DNA of 64,000 bases from Effrenium voratum (Eukaryota; Sar; Dinophyceae; Suessiales; Symbiodiniaceae). The position numbers were made by a program, and so were the translations under genes. The notes below the pieces were generated by a model. That model did no database searches. It saw only the letters and a program-made list of their open reading frames with translations, and was not told the origin of the DNA. The stretch is taken from the NCBI GenBank assembly GCA_963377175.1, contig CAUJNA010001499.1:1-64000 (forward strand), read 5' to 3'. Shown here piece after piece: positions 47,666 through 59,455 of the stretch; the stretch's first letter is position 1; each line of letters opens with the position of its first letter.

Positions 47666-48075
47666 GACAAAGACCCTTGAAGCCGCGGACAGAAAGCTTT
47701 CGGCCAGGCGGATCTTGTAGACGGCAAGCCGGGCGTCGCTCTGCAGGTACAGCGACTCTCCTAGGTTGACCTCAAAGTTGCTGTCCGAGCCGGCCACCTC
47801 TCGGATGCAGCAATCGTCATCCTTTTCTTTAAGAAAGCCACCCGTCCGGCGGGCGACAGGCGACTGGACGGGACGGAGGTGCAGCAGAAGATGTTCTCAC
47901 ACTTCGCGTTCATCAGCGTGGAGCTTGTAGAACATTTCGTTCTTCGGCTTTAGGTAGTACACGAACAGGAAGCTGTAAGGTTCTCGGGTCGCCTGCTCGT
48001 ACAGTCGGTAGAGCTGCTCCTTCGGCAGCAGTGCGCTCAGCTCCTCGATGACGGCGTCCAGCTCGTGCTGGCCGA
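47666..48075 (-). pseudogene. Second copy of viral packaging ATPase end and structural-protein start
   Basis: The minus strand from 48075 reads QHELDAVIEELSALLPKEQL, then REPYSFLFVYYLKPKNEMFY, matching the ATPase at 4880-5010. After an internal deletion it gives NAKCENIFCCTSV, FLKEKM and a broken VAGSDSNFEVNLGESLYLQS, followed by DARLAVYKIR, matching the structural protein start at 4530-4650. Frames shift at the deletion and within the structural part. It lies between FB3 and a retroelement RNase H relic. The Cys-containing linker is kept in this copy too, which supports its being genuine sequence. Confidence 0.7.
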
Positions 48076-48640
48076 CGCCTGTGCTGCTGGAAACTTGTGT
48101 CAACTTGGGGGCTTCGTGCGTTCTTGCAAAATTGGTTCAGTTTGGTTCTCGGAGAGATTTACTCATGATGATTTTCAGGCTTTGAACCTGGACTTGGATG
48201 TCAATATGCAGCGCAGTATGTCTTGCTTTGAGGCATTGGCCCAGATCGCTTTGCTTCTCGACGTTTCCCAGGTCATCGATTTCCGGTTTGCATCAAGAGC
48301 TTGAGTGACAATACTGGCGCTGAAGCCGGTAGCAACAAGATGTTCAGCATGAGCAGACCGATGTGCTTCTTCCTGGAGAAGCTGTGCCTCCTTGCAGCCA
48401 TTTCCGGAATGGGGCTTGCCATATCCCGGGGCCTCTCAATTTTTTGGGAGATGACATATCTCGCTGGGATGGCAGCACTCCCGTTCCTGGAAATTTTCTG
48501 GAGCGCAATCGCATCCGCATCTCTTTAGCGATCTCTGGATATCCCATGGTTCCCCTGCTGTTTTTCCTGGCGATTATTGACACATGTTCACTGATTAGCT
48601 CCTGCGATGTTTCATTGTTTTTGTTCCCTCTCTCTCACTT
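48076..48640 (+). pseudogene. RNase H-like relic of another retroelement
   Basis: Three successive frames carry pieces of one domain. SCFEALAQIALLLDV has the Glu-bearing helix (48210-48260). LSDNTGAEAGSNKMFSMSRP, then CFFLEKLCLLA, has the Asp of the DN motif (48301-48390). CHIPGPLNFLGDDISRWDG has the HxPG and the terminal Asp (48412-48470). This order matches RNase H-like domains of reverse-transcribing elements. Two frameshifts show it is dead. It adjoins the viral ATPase fragment directly. Confidence 0.5.
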
Positions 48641-48706
48641 GCTGGAAATCCACTCACAGTTGGTTCGGGGTATGTTGGCGATTGAATTTCCCCTGATAGC
48701 ATTTAT

Positions 48707-48917
48707 GGGGTTTCAGATCCATCAGTTGAAATCCAACTCGGATCCCTCCTGGATGTCGGTTTTCTGATCTTCAGATTTCGGCAAGTGAAGAAAAGAGAGA
48801 GAAGGGGAACCGCTGTGCAGTGCTTTACATGTCCATCCACCGTTTGCATGTCTCTTTTGAGTTTACGAGTTTCGTGTGCTGTCAACATAAAGACACAAAT
48901 GAAAGTCCGCGTAGAAC
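48707..48917. repeat. 211-bp direct repeat, copy 1
   Basis: From GGGGTTTCAGATCC to GTCCGCGTAGAAC. The same sequence occurs at 49156-49366, offset by exactly 449 bp, with only about three differences. Noncoding. Confidence 0.85.
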
Positions 48918-49155
48918 TTTTGACGTACTTGTTCGTTTGTGTTTTACGTGGAACTTCACTTTGAGGTTTCCGCTCCATGTTGGCTCAGCTGGACTTTCAT
49001 TTGTATTGGCATCTCGCCTTGCGTTTGAGAGGGATTAAAGCCCCTCCCTCACCTGTTCTGTGATCCTTCGGCCTCTTTGTGTTTGCTTCTGCAGTATGGG
49101 AAGGATCGCATACTGATCTTCTGGTGACCTAAGGTCACAAATCGGTTTCAGATCC

Positions 49156-49366
49156 GGGGTTTCAGATCCATCAGTTGAAATCCAACTCGGATCCCTCATG
49201 GATGTCGGTTTTCTGATCTTCAGATTTCGGCAAGTGAAGAAAAGAGCGAGAAGGGGAACCGCTGTGCAGTGCTTTACATGTCCATCCACCGTTTGCATGT
49301 CTCTTTTGAGTTTACGAGTTGCGTGTGCTGTCAACATAAAGACACAAATGAAAGTCCGCGTAGAAC
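49156..49366. repeat. 211-bp direct repeat, copy 2
   Basis: Near-identical to 48707-48917. The high identity without indels points to a recent segmental duplication. Confidence 0.85.
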
Positions 49367-51238
49367 GGGTCGTGCCGGATTTCTGCATACAGATGAGGTA
49401 TGATTCTGTAGTTTGTGTTGGTATAATACGCTTGTCGGTTCACGCGATCTTGTTAGGTGACTTTGGGAAATTTGGTGTTGCACTTTTGCCCAAGTGTTAC
49501 TTGCTGCAAGCTTGCGCACGTTTGGCCAACTATTTTGCTTTTGCACAAAAAACAGAACCCGTGGATATGTTTCATAAGAATGGTTTGTCCATGACCTTTG
49601 AACCATGAGGGTGGTGTGGGTGGGTTTAAAATGGCCAAAGTTAGTTTGCGTTCCTGCCCACCAGCCCCGAGCGATGTGACTTCACGTACGCGCCCAGTGT
49701 GCAAAGGGACAAAGCACACACCCGAGGCATGAATGAATCTTTCATTGAAAATATTGGTCAGTATACCGGCGTATATCTGGTTGTGAGGTATGACTTGGTA
49801 GTTTGTGTTTGTATCATGCGCGAGTTGGTGTTGCCCTTTGGGCCAAGTAAGCGATAAGTATGCATGTTATATATACACATATATATATATATATACACAG
49901 ATTTGTGTGTACATAGAAAAGCGTATTCCCCAAACAATCCTGCTCAATCCACGCAAATTCCATTTGTGTTTTTGACCACAGCACGTGATTTTTAACATGT
50001 TTGTGTGGAGTGTGAACCGACCACGCCCGTTTGCTACGCATCACGAACGTGGGGATTTCTGGCAGCCAACTTTATTTTTGGCGTGGGGCGCGCTAATGAA
50101 TTCCATAGCCGCACTAACATATGCTGCGCTGTAGCATGTTGCAGTCATTTATTTTTCAATACCAAACATACCTTGTCCGACGGCAGAGTGTGCATTTTTG
50201 GCTTGTGGTGCTCGCAGTAGTGAACGGGCTTTAGCATTTCAAAAAACTGCATTGTGTGGATACGAGCGACAGGCAAACATTCATCTTGAAGATTGAATCA
50301 TTTAATGCAGAAATTGGACAGACCCCAAAGGGCAACCACACAGCACCGGAACTGATTGGCAAGACATTGCTTCTCAAGATTTGGCGGTCTGAGCATGGGG
50401 TGCTTTTTGACGTTCCTCGGATCCTCCAAAAAGTGGCCTCAGCATACAAGCCCCAACCGAGATTATGATGTCATGTTTGCCCACGCCCGGAGAACTTTCG
50501 GAGCTTCATGGCTGCTGTTCTCCAGGCCAATGTGTTTTAAGGAATCGTGCCTAACGGCGCTTTAGGTTGCGAGTTTTGATTCATATTGTTTAAGCCACGG
50601 AATAGGCAACACGTTCCAATTTGTGTTTGTGAAAAAAAGGAAATGGTGGCATATGTTTGAAAGGCTTATTCATCCGAACCAAAGCTTAAAGCTATTTTTT
50701 AGGTGAAGGATACAGTAGGCAGAGTGCATGGCCTCGAAACCTTGAGGCGAAGCCGCGGAGCTGGATGCAGCTCTTCTGCAGAGGCTAGAGGGAGTGTTCC
50801 ACACGACAATCAAACAGGGCGGCAACAGAGTTCTTACCATGGGAGATGAATAAGAATACAGAATACTGTTGCGTGTCAAAATAGGGGATCTGGAATTGTG
50901 GTTTGCTGCAAAGGCCTAGGTCTTTGAGGTTCAGGTTTGGAATTGAAGAATCTCAATCGACGCATGGAGGTGCAGCTTTCACCCAAGATGCGATGCACCT
51001 TTTTCTTCTCACGTTTCCGTATGTTGGTGAAGGGGTGTGTGTAGGGAAGTTGCAAAGAGATGCCGGATTTTCCGGAATCTTGCTTGCTTACTGTAAGTGG
51101 CACGGTCGGGTCAAACCACTTGGAAAGAGCTTGCTTTGGTGATGTAAAGGTTCCCCATGGCCTGCCAAGAACGAGCATGGAGCTTGAATGAGGACCCCTA
51201 CTAACAGCTGTTCAGGTTTCATGTTAGTTTTTGGCGAG

Positions 51239-51377
51239 GCAAGGTCTTGGGCGCAATGTGGCTCCACCTGCTACAGGGGAAACGGAAGGTGCACGAGCGC
51301 TTTGCCGGCCTCACGGAGAGACAGCTTGCCGCCAGCCTGACCGAGTGCAAACCTCAGTGCCGTGTCACATGTATCAG
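51239..51377 (+). CDS. Candidate host exon
   Basis: Between an acceptor (TTTTTGGCGAG) and a consensus donor (ATCAG|GTGAGT) one frame reads KVLGAMWLHLLQGKRKVHER, then FAGLTERQLAASLTECKP. It has no stop codon and good codon use. The family is unknown. The canonical donor is the strongest evidence. Confidence 0.4.
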
Positions 51378-53689
51378 GTGAGTCACTCATAACTTAAAAC
51401 ATGATTGGAGGACCTGAACTCCCCCAGTTCGGGGTGTGGAGATTCCCTCAACAACGATCTGGATCCCCTGTTGGAATGTGCTGCAACCCCACCAAAAACT
51501 AAAAAAACAAATCAACCGCGCTCCGAGTCTTCGTCGTGTGGGAGAGGGCGACGCTGCCTGGCGTGCTGCTGCGGCCGAGGCCCTGTGCCAGATGAGTCTT
51601 CTTTTTTTGATGGGACAACCCCTCCCAAAAAATGGTTTGATACACCGATAAAGGTTAGCAAGGGATAGCCCCAATCACGCGTGTGGGAATCTTCCCTTTG
51701 TAATTCTTTGCATAGACCATTTAATGCCAGGTTTTGATTGTGACACTTGTGCTTGATCTTAAGTTGGAGAGACACAGCTTGAACTCCCTTGCAGAATGTA
51801 TTGTGGAGTCATCAAACGGTCGTGGGGTTCTGGTGCGCTTGGGAAGAGAAGTGGTGGGAATGGTGCTTGTTGGGGAGGTTTTAACCTTTGCATAGTTTAT
51901 CAAAAGGCTGGAAGGGCGCAGGGTTTCCTTCATTGGGAAGGAAACGCCCACCAGCCGCCCGCTTGAGGTCTGTCAAACAATTCCTAAGGAAGACGCTCTA
52001 TGTGTTTCTTTTGAGGGTACCCATTGAAAGAGACAAGCCTTGGCCTTCCGTTTTCAGTATTTTCAGAATAGACAAAGGATCCAATGCCATTGTTCATTCT
52101 CTTCGGCCCTAATTCTGCAGCATTTTAAAGAGTTCCCTTTGTGCCCGGCTTAGACATCACCGTTTCGGCCATGTTCAAAGGGGGGTAGTTGAAGGGAGAT
52201 GAAAAGGAAATCAACAATGTCCAGGAGAGAGGCAAATCGGAAACCGACCCAGGGAGTTTAGACATAATGAAGGGAAACCATGAGCATGGCCTACATTTTG
52301 GGAGTTTTCATCAGGATTGGATTGGGCAAGACCAGTAACCTGACCCGCTCGCCCCTGAAAGAGAAATGAAGAGGAGGTCGTTGAAACCTTGTTTGAACGC
52401 TCGTGGCTGGAACGTGCGTTGTAGGGATGGCCCGACCCTTGTTTTGGCCAGAATTTCTGGCCAGGTGTGCCGGCGCGTGCCCGCGCACTTCTCCTTCCCG
52501 GAGGCGGCGGAAGCGGCCAATGCGCCGGGGCGCTTATGGCCCTGTGGGTCCGAACCAAACCAAAGGCTGCGCAAGCAAACCAAGCACTGGAGTGCTTTTT
52601 CGTAGACGTTTGGCTGTTTTCGAGGGTACCACCCGGAGCCTGCTTCTACTCTGAGGGCCTGAATCATGCTTTACCAAACTACTAAACTAAACCCCTTGTG
52701 CTAGTGGAGCAAGCCCCACATCCGATGTTGGACCATTGCCAGTGCGCTTGAACCTTTAGAGAGAAGCCAAACGAAAAACACCATTTGCATGGAGTCCACT
52801 TTTGTGAAACTTTTGCGAGACACACAGGCTCAAACGAACCCCAAATGCTGGAGCTTCTACAACGTACCTGGTTTATTGGGTGGGTTCTGCTTGCATCAAG
52901 CGGGAAAATTCCAGGCTCGCCTTTGGCCCGCCTTCGCGTGAAGGCGCTGGGGTGTGGGGAAAGGGAGCAGGTGTTTGAGGTCGTGGGGAGGAGGGTTTAG
53001 GTGGTGATGAATATGATTGGTGGTTGCTTAAAATCAAGCCTGTAGTTTTGATATCCACCTAGCGATTCTTTGGTCATTGAGCATCCTTCCCAAGTGGGGA
53101 GGGAAGGAGAAATTGACCAGTTGAGCCGCCCTTTGCAAAGCGCCGACTGGAAGTGTACACAAGGTGTCTCGACGTGAAACCTGGGCCCTGCGAACAATCT
53201 GTTGAATGGATTCCTATTTGTAGGACATTGCAGTGGTGAGAATCGCAAATTTTGAAACGTGAAGTGCATTCCCGCAGCAGAATCGTAAGCATTTCCGCGC
53301 AAAGGTGGCGCGCGAAGCAATGTTACGTTCGGAAAGTGCACTCCACATTACAGTGGAAAAGCAGCACGCAAACAACTTTCCTTGCCTGCAATGTGCAGCG
53401 AATTGACTCTCCGCGCGAAGCTACGTGTGATGTTGCGCGTTGCGCATGATGATGCTGCGCATGATGTTGCGCATGATGTTGGACATGATGTTGCACATGA
53501 TGCTTCGTGCCGCGCACGATGCTGCGCGCAAGAAGGAAGAACGATTGCACGAAACAAGGAAACATGGAAAGAAGGAAAGAGGAAGGAAGGAAATAACGTT
53601 TGTATTTTTTGGGTTTTGTTTTGTTTTTGATATTATGTTGTTTGTTTATCGACATTCTCTCATTTGTCTTTTGTTCATTCATTCTTTGT

Positions 53690-53942
53690 TTCTTTCTTTC
53701 TGTCATTTTCCTTCTTTCCTTCTTTCCTTCTTTCATTCTTTCCTTCTTTCCTTCTTTCCTTCTTTCCTTCTTGCCTTCCTTACTTCTTTCCTTCTTTCCT
53801 TCTTTCCTTCTTTCCTTCTTTCCTTCTTTCCTTCTTTCTTTCTTGCCTTCTTTCCTTCTTGCCTTCCTTACTTCTTTCCTTCTTTCCTTCTTTCCTTCTT
53901 TCCTTCTTTTCTTCTTTCCTTCTATCCTTCTATCCTTCTTTC
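53690..53942 (+). repeat. Polypyrimidine (TTTCCTTC)n tract
   Basis: About 250 bp of CTTTCCTT units, all pyrimidine on the plus strand. It could adopt triplex structure. The Phe/Leu/Ser ORFs in three plus frames and the Lys/Arg/Glu ORF on the minus strand are artefacts. Confidence 0.9.
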
Positions 53943-56900
53943 CAGTTTGCATGGCCCGTGTCCCGTTGTCAGTTGCCAGTTGTGCGTAGCCGCGGAGCTG
54001 ATGTTTAGCAAAAATCCGTTCTCCCTAATAATAATTTGGTCCCCCCGCCCCCCTTTAAAAAAACCACTTCGGAGGGTTTCTAATCTTAGGGACCTGGTTT
54101 TTGGTCAGAGCTGCTTCAGATTGGCTTGTTTAGTATTGGGTTACAACTGGAGAAGTGGGACCCCTTTGATTTGCAGAAAAAAAGTGCTCAAAAGGACGAG
54201 AATCAGCTTTGAACAAAATAAATCTAACAACAAAAAGCTTGATTTGTTTCAGAAAGACACCTTTTGAGGGAGGCAGACAAGGTAGGAAAAGGGGTGACCG
54301 TTAACAAGCACATTTTGGGATTTACCGGGCTTCCAGAAAGTTTAGTATAGGTTTAGTATTGGCTAATTTTAGAATTCGTATCGGGAACTTTTGGGGTTGG
54401 ACGGGGGGGCGGGGGTTATTATTAGGGGTCCGTTTATACAAAGCAAGAACGGACTACGGTTCAAGGACAGGTGTCACTTGCGTTGAGAGTGAATGGATGG
54501 AATCTCTGAACAAGCAACATGTTCACAATGTCCAGGCTTCACTGGTAATGTCTTGTTCTTACAGCCATGTTGCACTCGGTGCATTTATTTGCACATCAGC
54601 CGTTTTGGCACCTCCCCACACTCCTTTCCAGAAATCGAAAAGAGTCCGGCGGGTCAGCTTATTGAGTACCTCAACTTACCCTTCAATTTCAGGAAGCCTG
54701 CAAGTGAGTCACTATAAGTGCACTACACAAGCAACTTACACAAACGCAAGTGAGTGATTGAATGTTGGGCCAGTCCCAGTTCCCTTGTGGGGCGGCCAAC
54801 CGTTTGGCTGGCAGAAAATCATCTTCAACCACCCCAACCTCATTCATCCAGGTCCCAGTTCGGACTGGGTCCCAAGTGCTTGGAGACCCTCCCGAGGCCT
54901 CCGTCTTGATTTCCTCCCTTGGGAATGGGTGACAAGGCCATGGGGAGAGAGAGCCTCGGCCGGGCGGATCCGGGAGATCCCCAAACAGCTCTGGGAGGCT
55001 TCGAGGCTTGGCAGCAACTGCTGCAGCCGCTGGCGCAGCGCATGGAAGAGGCGGACGATGGCCCAGGGAAGGGATGCAGGATGCAGTGGGGCGCGGGGTG
55101 GGGGGTGGGGATGGGGATGGGGGGGGGCATGGGGATGGGGGGGATGTGGTTTCGATTTAAGTGAATGACTGGGTTTGTTAACAGTCGAACACACTCTCAA
55201 AAGTGGTTTGTGGTTTCAATCAAACCCATGGAAATTATGGTTACCAAAAGGCTACTATTTGAAGTTGTAGCGCTGTTTTAAAAACGGATGCGGAGACCCC
55301 ATGGATTCAGACAGGAACCAATTACAAGGGGTGAACAGGCGGCTGGTATGTTTTTACAAGAACCAGTCCAAGGACATGTCTGAGTGGGGAAACTAGCCAC
55401 TGAGTGATCAGAATTTAGCAAATCGCCCTGGAGACTTGGTCTTGAAGGACAGCTCGGGTCACTCGCATGTGGCCCTCGCACGATTGTCGTTTCATGCCGA
55501 AGCAGGCTGAGAGTTGCAATCAGGAGGCTGAGAAGCTGCTATAACCAGATCAAGCAAGGCCATGGCCCCCTGCAGGTTCGCCGCCCTTGTGTTTGGAGCA
55601 CGTGTCGAACACGAAGTTTTGGTGATGTTTCGCAGGGCAGCCCCTTGTTCTCTGGTCGCCAAGAGCTTGCGGCTGGGGATTGAGAGCCGGGCTGCTCTTT
55701 GGTGTAGCCCAAACTTGAAGTAATCCAAGCCCCGGGAAACGACCCTGCCCAAAATACATACTTTCTGCCGGGTGTATATAAACAGACCAACCCGGGCCAG
55801 CATAGCACACTGGGCCATTTTGAGTCCCTCGCTCGGTTTGCTTGCAGGGACAGAACGGGGAGCAGATCGAAAGTCTCATTTGCGCTGTCAATGCAACATT
55901 GTATTTGGCATGGTCGCTCTGAGGTGTTATGTTGGCCGCAAGAGGAAAGAGAGTGATGTTCCAGATCAAAGCACTAGCTCTGGTTCTGATTGTTTCCTTG
56001 CCTCGCACCGTCCGTCGAGCTTCCGACTCGAAGCACTGTTGGCTCTGGCCGATTTGCCAGAGACCAAGCCGTGCCAAAAGCGCAGGCCTTACACATGCTG
56101 CTAAAAGGGGCAGGGTACATAGGCGATTAGTTTCCAGGGTCAGAACCCACTTTGAGATTTGATGACACTTGCAGTGGCAGCAAGTGCTGTAAGCATGCAA
56201 TGTCTCATGGCCGACTTGGAAAGCAGGCAGTTCGGCCATTTGCATGACCAAGGTTTCACGACACCGGCACCTTCACATTACAACCCAATTAGCCGCCTGG
56301 CTATGCACTTGAATGTGGAACTTCCTCAAAAATGGTTGGTGGTTTATCGCCGAGATTTTGTACCCCGCAAGCAATGAAGCCCTTGGGGCCAAACGCCATC
56401 TCGAGTCTCTGGGGACTGCTGAAGTTTCTGGCCTTGAGAATGGCCCTTGTGCCAAGTCTGCTTGCGACTTGCATTCGAGTCGAGAAGTCTGTCTCTGAGG
56501 TACACCTCCCACACCTCTGTGCCTTGGATGAATGCCGGGCAAGCAAAGCCTCCAGCGGCTTGAATCTCTGCGATTGGTTGGAGAGAGGGCAGTCTAGGAA
56601 GGTTGCTTGGGAGCTTAGAAGCGACGGGTCCACGATTAAGGAGGCATCTCAGCATCTCGTGTCATCTGGCAAGATTTGAAAGACATGGCATTGCCTCATG
56701 TGAGCCAAAAGGCGCTTGACACAATTTCTGGATGTGGCGTTGAATTGTGACCTGTTACCCGTTGTGTTCAGTGGGGTTGACATCACCAGCTAGATTTGTG
56801 CTTGATCTGAGATCTCAGAAATCAAGGATTAGGTTGCCTTGTAAGGCCTTTTGTCACCTCCCATGATCAGATGAATGTGTGAGTGCATCTTTGATCTTTG

Positions 56901-57456
56901 TCACAAACCCCAAGCTCCAAGCAGACAAGACACGTGGGGCAGTATTATGCACGGATGTTCCGTTCCATTTTCCTCAATGTGTTGAAATGACTGAACCCGA
57001 GACTCAACTAAGATCCATTCAAAACCCTCCTGCCAGGGAGGATACCAGATGGAAAAGGCCGCCCTATGTATGCACCATTCCCCAATATACCCTTATTTCC
57101 GGAGGTTTTGAACGGACCTCAACTGGTTCCATTGTTGAAGCAAAAGCTGTTGTTTGCAACTGTTCTTTTTGTTCCCCTCTCTGCCCTGGCGATGAACAGC
57201 GGGCCTTTGTCACGTCCCTTTTCTGCTCTACTTTTGGTGAAGGGACCGGTGGAGCGACCCAGCAGAGGCTTTGAAAGGGGGACCCACCCTGCACCTGCGC
57301 GTGGTCAAGCAAATCCCCCCAGAACTGATGAGGTCGTCATGAAGACTCCCTTGGGCATCACAGAAACTCACTTTTTTCAGCAACCAACTCCCTTGGCTGG
57401 TCCTTGGATCTGGTCCTTGGGTCGGATCCTCAACGGGTCCGAGCGAGATCTGCCAG

Positions 57457-57588
57457 GTAGATCATGGCGCTCCAGGAGAGGCACCGATGGATGGCGGCCA
57501 ACGTGGCCGCGGCCTTTGGCATGTCGGACAGGCGCGGAACGCGCTTCTGCGCGGAAGCTGGTCGGCATTTCCTTTCGTGGGCCGAAAG
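57457..57588 (+). CDS. Candidate host exon (low confidence)
   Basis: A GC-rich segment after CTGCCAG and before AAAG|GTGATC. One frame from ATG 57464 reads MALQERHRWMAANVAAAFGM, then SDRRGTRFCAEAGRHFLSW. Other frames are also open, so frame and even coding status are uncertain. Confidence 0.22.
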
Positions 57589-57796
57589 GTGATCAGATTT
57601 TGGCAAGTTATTAGGAATGGAGGCGTCACAGAGACTCCAGGTAGTCGTCAGGAGCCTCAAGAAAATGCACTGAGTGCTGCCCTATACATTTGGGCACGGC
57701 AGGCCGTGTGTGAATGAAGAACAGACTTGAAGGTGTCGGGTTGGAGGCTCTGTGCTGCTGCTTGGAAAGGGCAGCCGGGATTTGTCTGGCGTGAAT

Positions 57797-57829
57797 CGTC
57801 ATCATCATCATCATCATCATCATCATCAA

Positions 57830-57927
<98 letters not shown>

Positions 57928-57945
57928 ATATCGTCATCATGACGC
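57797..57945 (+). repeat. (TCA)n trinucleotide microsatellite
   Basis: About 45 near-perfect ATC/TCA units with occasional interruptions (CAACATC, AATATCGTC). It yields poly-His, poly-Ser and poly-Asp ORFs that are artefacts. Confidence 0.95.
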
Positions 57946-58033
57946 ATCATGTTGTTTGCTTGTGAAGACTCTTTTTTTAAAGTTAGCTTTGACATTAAAT
58001 CCGGCTGTGCCGGGAACTTCTTGCATTGGCCAG

Positions 58034-58122
58034 GGTCCATGTCGTCGAACAAGTCCTGGGCGAGTACAACAACTTGAAGAAGTTAAACGACTTCCTCGAG
58101 GGCCACTTGGCTTTTCTGAGGC
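58034..58122 (+). CDS. Candidate host exon 1 of a pair
   Basis: After a pyrimidine-containing acceptor (CATTGGCCAG) the frame reads VHVVEQVLGEYNNLKKLNDF, then LEGHLAFLR. It is open and has good composition. A GC-type donor (CTGAG|GCCGG) near 58119 is possible. No family was recognised. Confidence 0.35.
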
Positions 58123-58287
58123 CGGCTCAAGCTGAGAAGTCTTTCCACTCAGGGTTGAAGAGAGAGAGTCCCATCCCGACGCACATCGGTTTGTATGGAC
58201 AGCTGTTGCCCTCGTCGCCTTTTCAGGCTGACAGCTTCGTGTCTCACTTTTTGTATGAGTGTGTCGCTTGTGTCTTGCCAATCTCAG

Positions 58288-58371
58288 GAAAGAGCAAGCA
58301 CAAGCACGTTTTCGTGTACTATCAGCGGCCTGACGTCATCAACGACGCCAACGAACTAGTAGATGCCAAAG
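58288..58371 (+). CDS. Candidate host exon 2 of a pair
   Basis: After CCAATCTCAG the frame reads KSKHKHVFVYYQRPDVINDA, then NELVDAK, up to AAAG|GC, a possible GC donor. It lies about 170 bp after the previous candidate exon. The intervening stretch has stop codons only in some frames, so a single longer exon is also possible. Confidence 0.35.
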
Positions 58372-59159
58372 GCCATGCTCGGACGGGCAAATAAGGCGGT
58401 CAAACCACTGAGTTGGCCCATGTGAAGAACCAGTACCAACTAGCTGGTTACTAATTCGTGGAGGTAGGAGACTCGGCACAAAGCCAGTCCTTTCAGGGAT
58501 CTGACACTTCAGGCTTGGCATGTCGATTCACATCGGGACCGACTTCCAGCTCGCTCCGGCCAGGGGATGCAAAGCTCATGATTACCACGGGCGAGCACGA
58601 AGATGTGAGGATCAAGAACAGAGCTGCCCCTTGGATGGGCAAACCTTTGTCGGAACAGAGACCCTTGGGTTGACGTGAGGACACTTTGAACCCACGAGTA
58701 GCTCATGCTCGCACAAAGCAGGCCCTTAAGCTCCGGATCAACCTGACGGGGGGTGCAGCCAGAAGTGAAGAATTCCTGTAAGATGGGACACCCCTCCTTT
58801 TAGTCAGCCAAGGGACGTTTTATTCAACTGGATTCACCTTACCAATGTTTGGCGACTTGTGGGTGGAGTCATAGACTCGCGGGGCCTTCTCTTTCTGGCA
58901 CTCACGAAGTAGTAGCTACGAATTTTGAGAGTTGGAACACACTCAAGCATGGGTCGCTCGCTGGAGGCGAAGTCCCCACACAGGTGATGCCCCCCACCAA
59001 AGGGTCCATGTCCAATTACTTCGCCGTTCCTGACATGCATTTTTTGCTGGTTCGGTTCACTTTAAGTGGGTGACTGCAAACATAGCACAGTTTGTGGCTC
59101 ACATCACATCACATTGTCAAAATAAATACCAGTCACAAGTTTTACAGTTTAGAGTTCAG

Positions 59160-59455
59160 TCATATATATATATATATACACATACATAACATACCATAAC
59201 ATAACAGAACCGAAACGTAACATAGCACAACACAACACAACACAACACACCACAACACAACACAACACAACACAACACAACACAACACAACACAACACAA
59301 CACAACACAACACACCACAACATTACATTACATTACATTACATTACATTACGTTACGTTACATTACATTACATTACATTACATTATATTGCATTACATTA
59401 TATTACATTACATTACATGACATGACATGACATGACATGACATTACATACATATA
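59160..59455 (+). repeat. Pentanucleotide microsatellites (CACAA)n, (CATTA)n, (CATGA)n
   Basis: A short (AT)n run, then CATAA-like, CACAA, CATTA/CGTTA and CATGA units follow one another over about 300 bp. This looks like one five-base repeat evolving by point change along the array. Confidence 0.95.

Noticed and set aside
53323..54267. Phe/Ser-rich plus-strand and Lys/Arg-rich minus-strand ORFs
   Set aside because: They are encoded by a simple polypyrimidine tract.
56695..56715. Spliced-leader-like word (complement of GAGCCAAAAG)
   Set aside because: Only about ten bases match the dinoflagellate spliced-leader core; the rest does not, so chance is likely.
57626..58135. Poly-Met, poly-Asp, poly-His and poly-Ser ORFs
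   Set aside because: They come from a TCA microsatellite.
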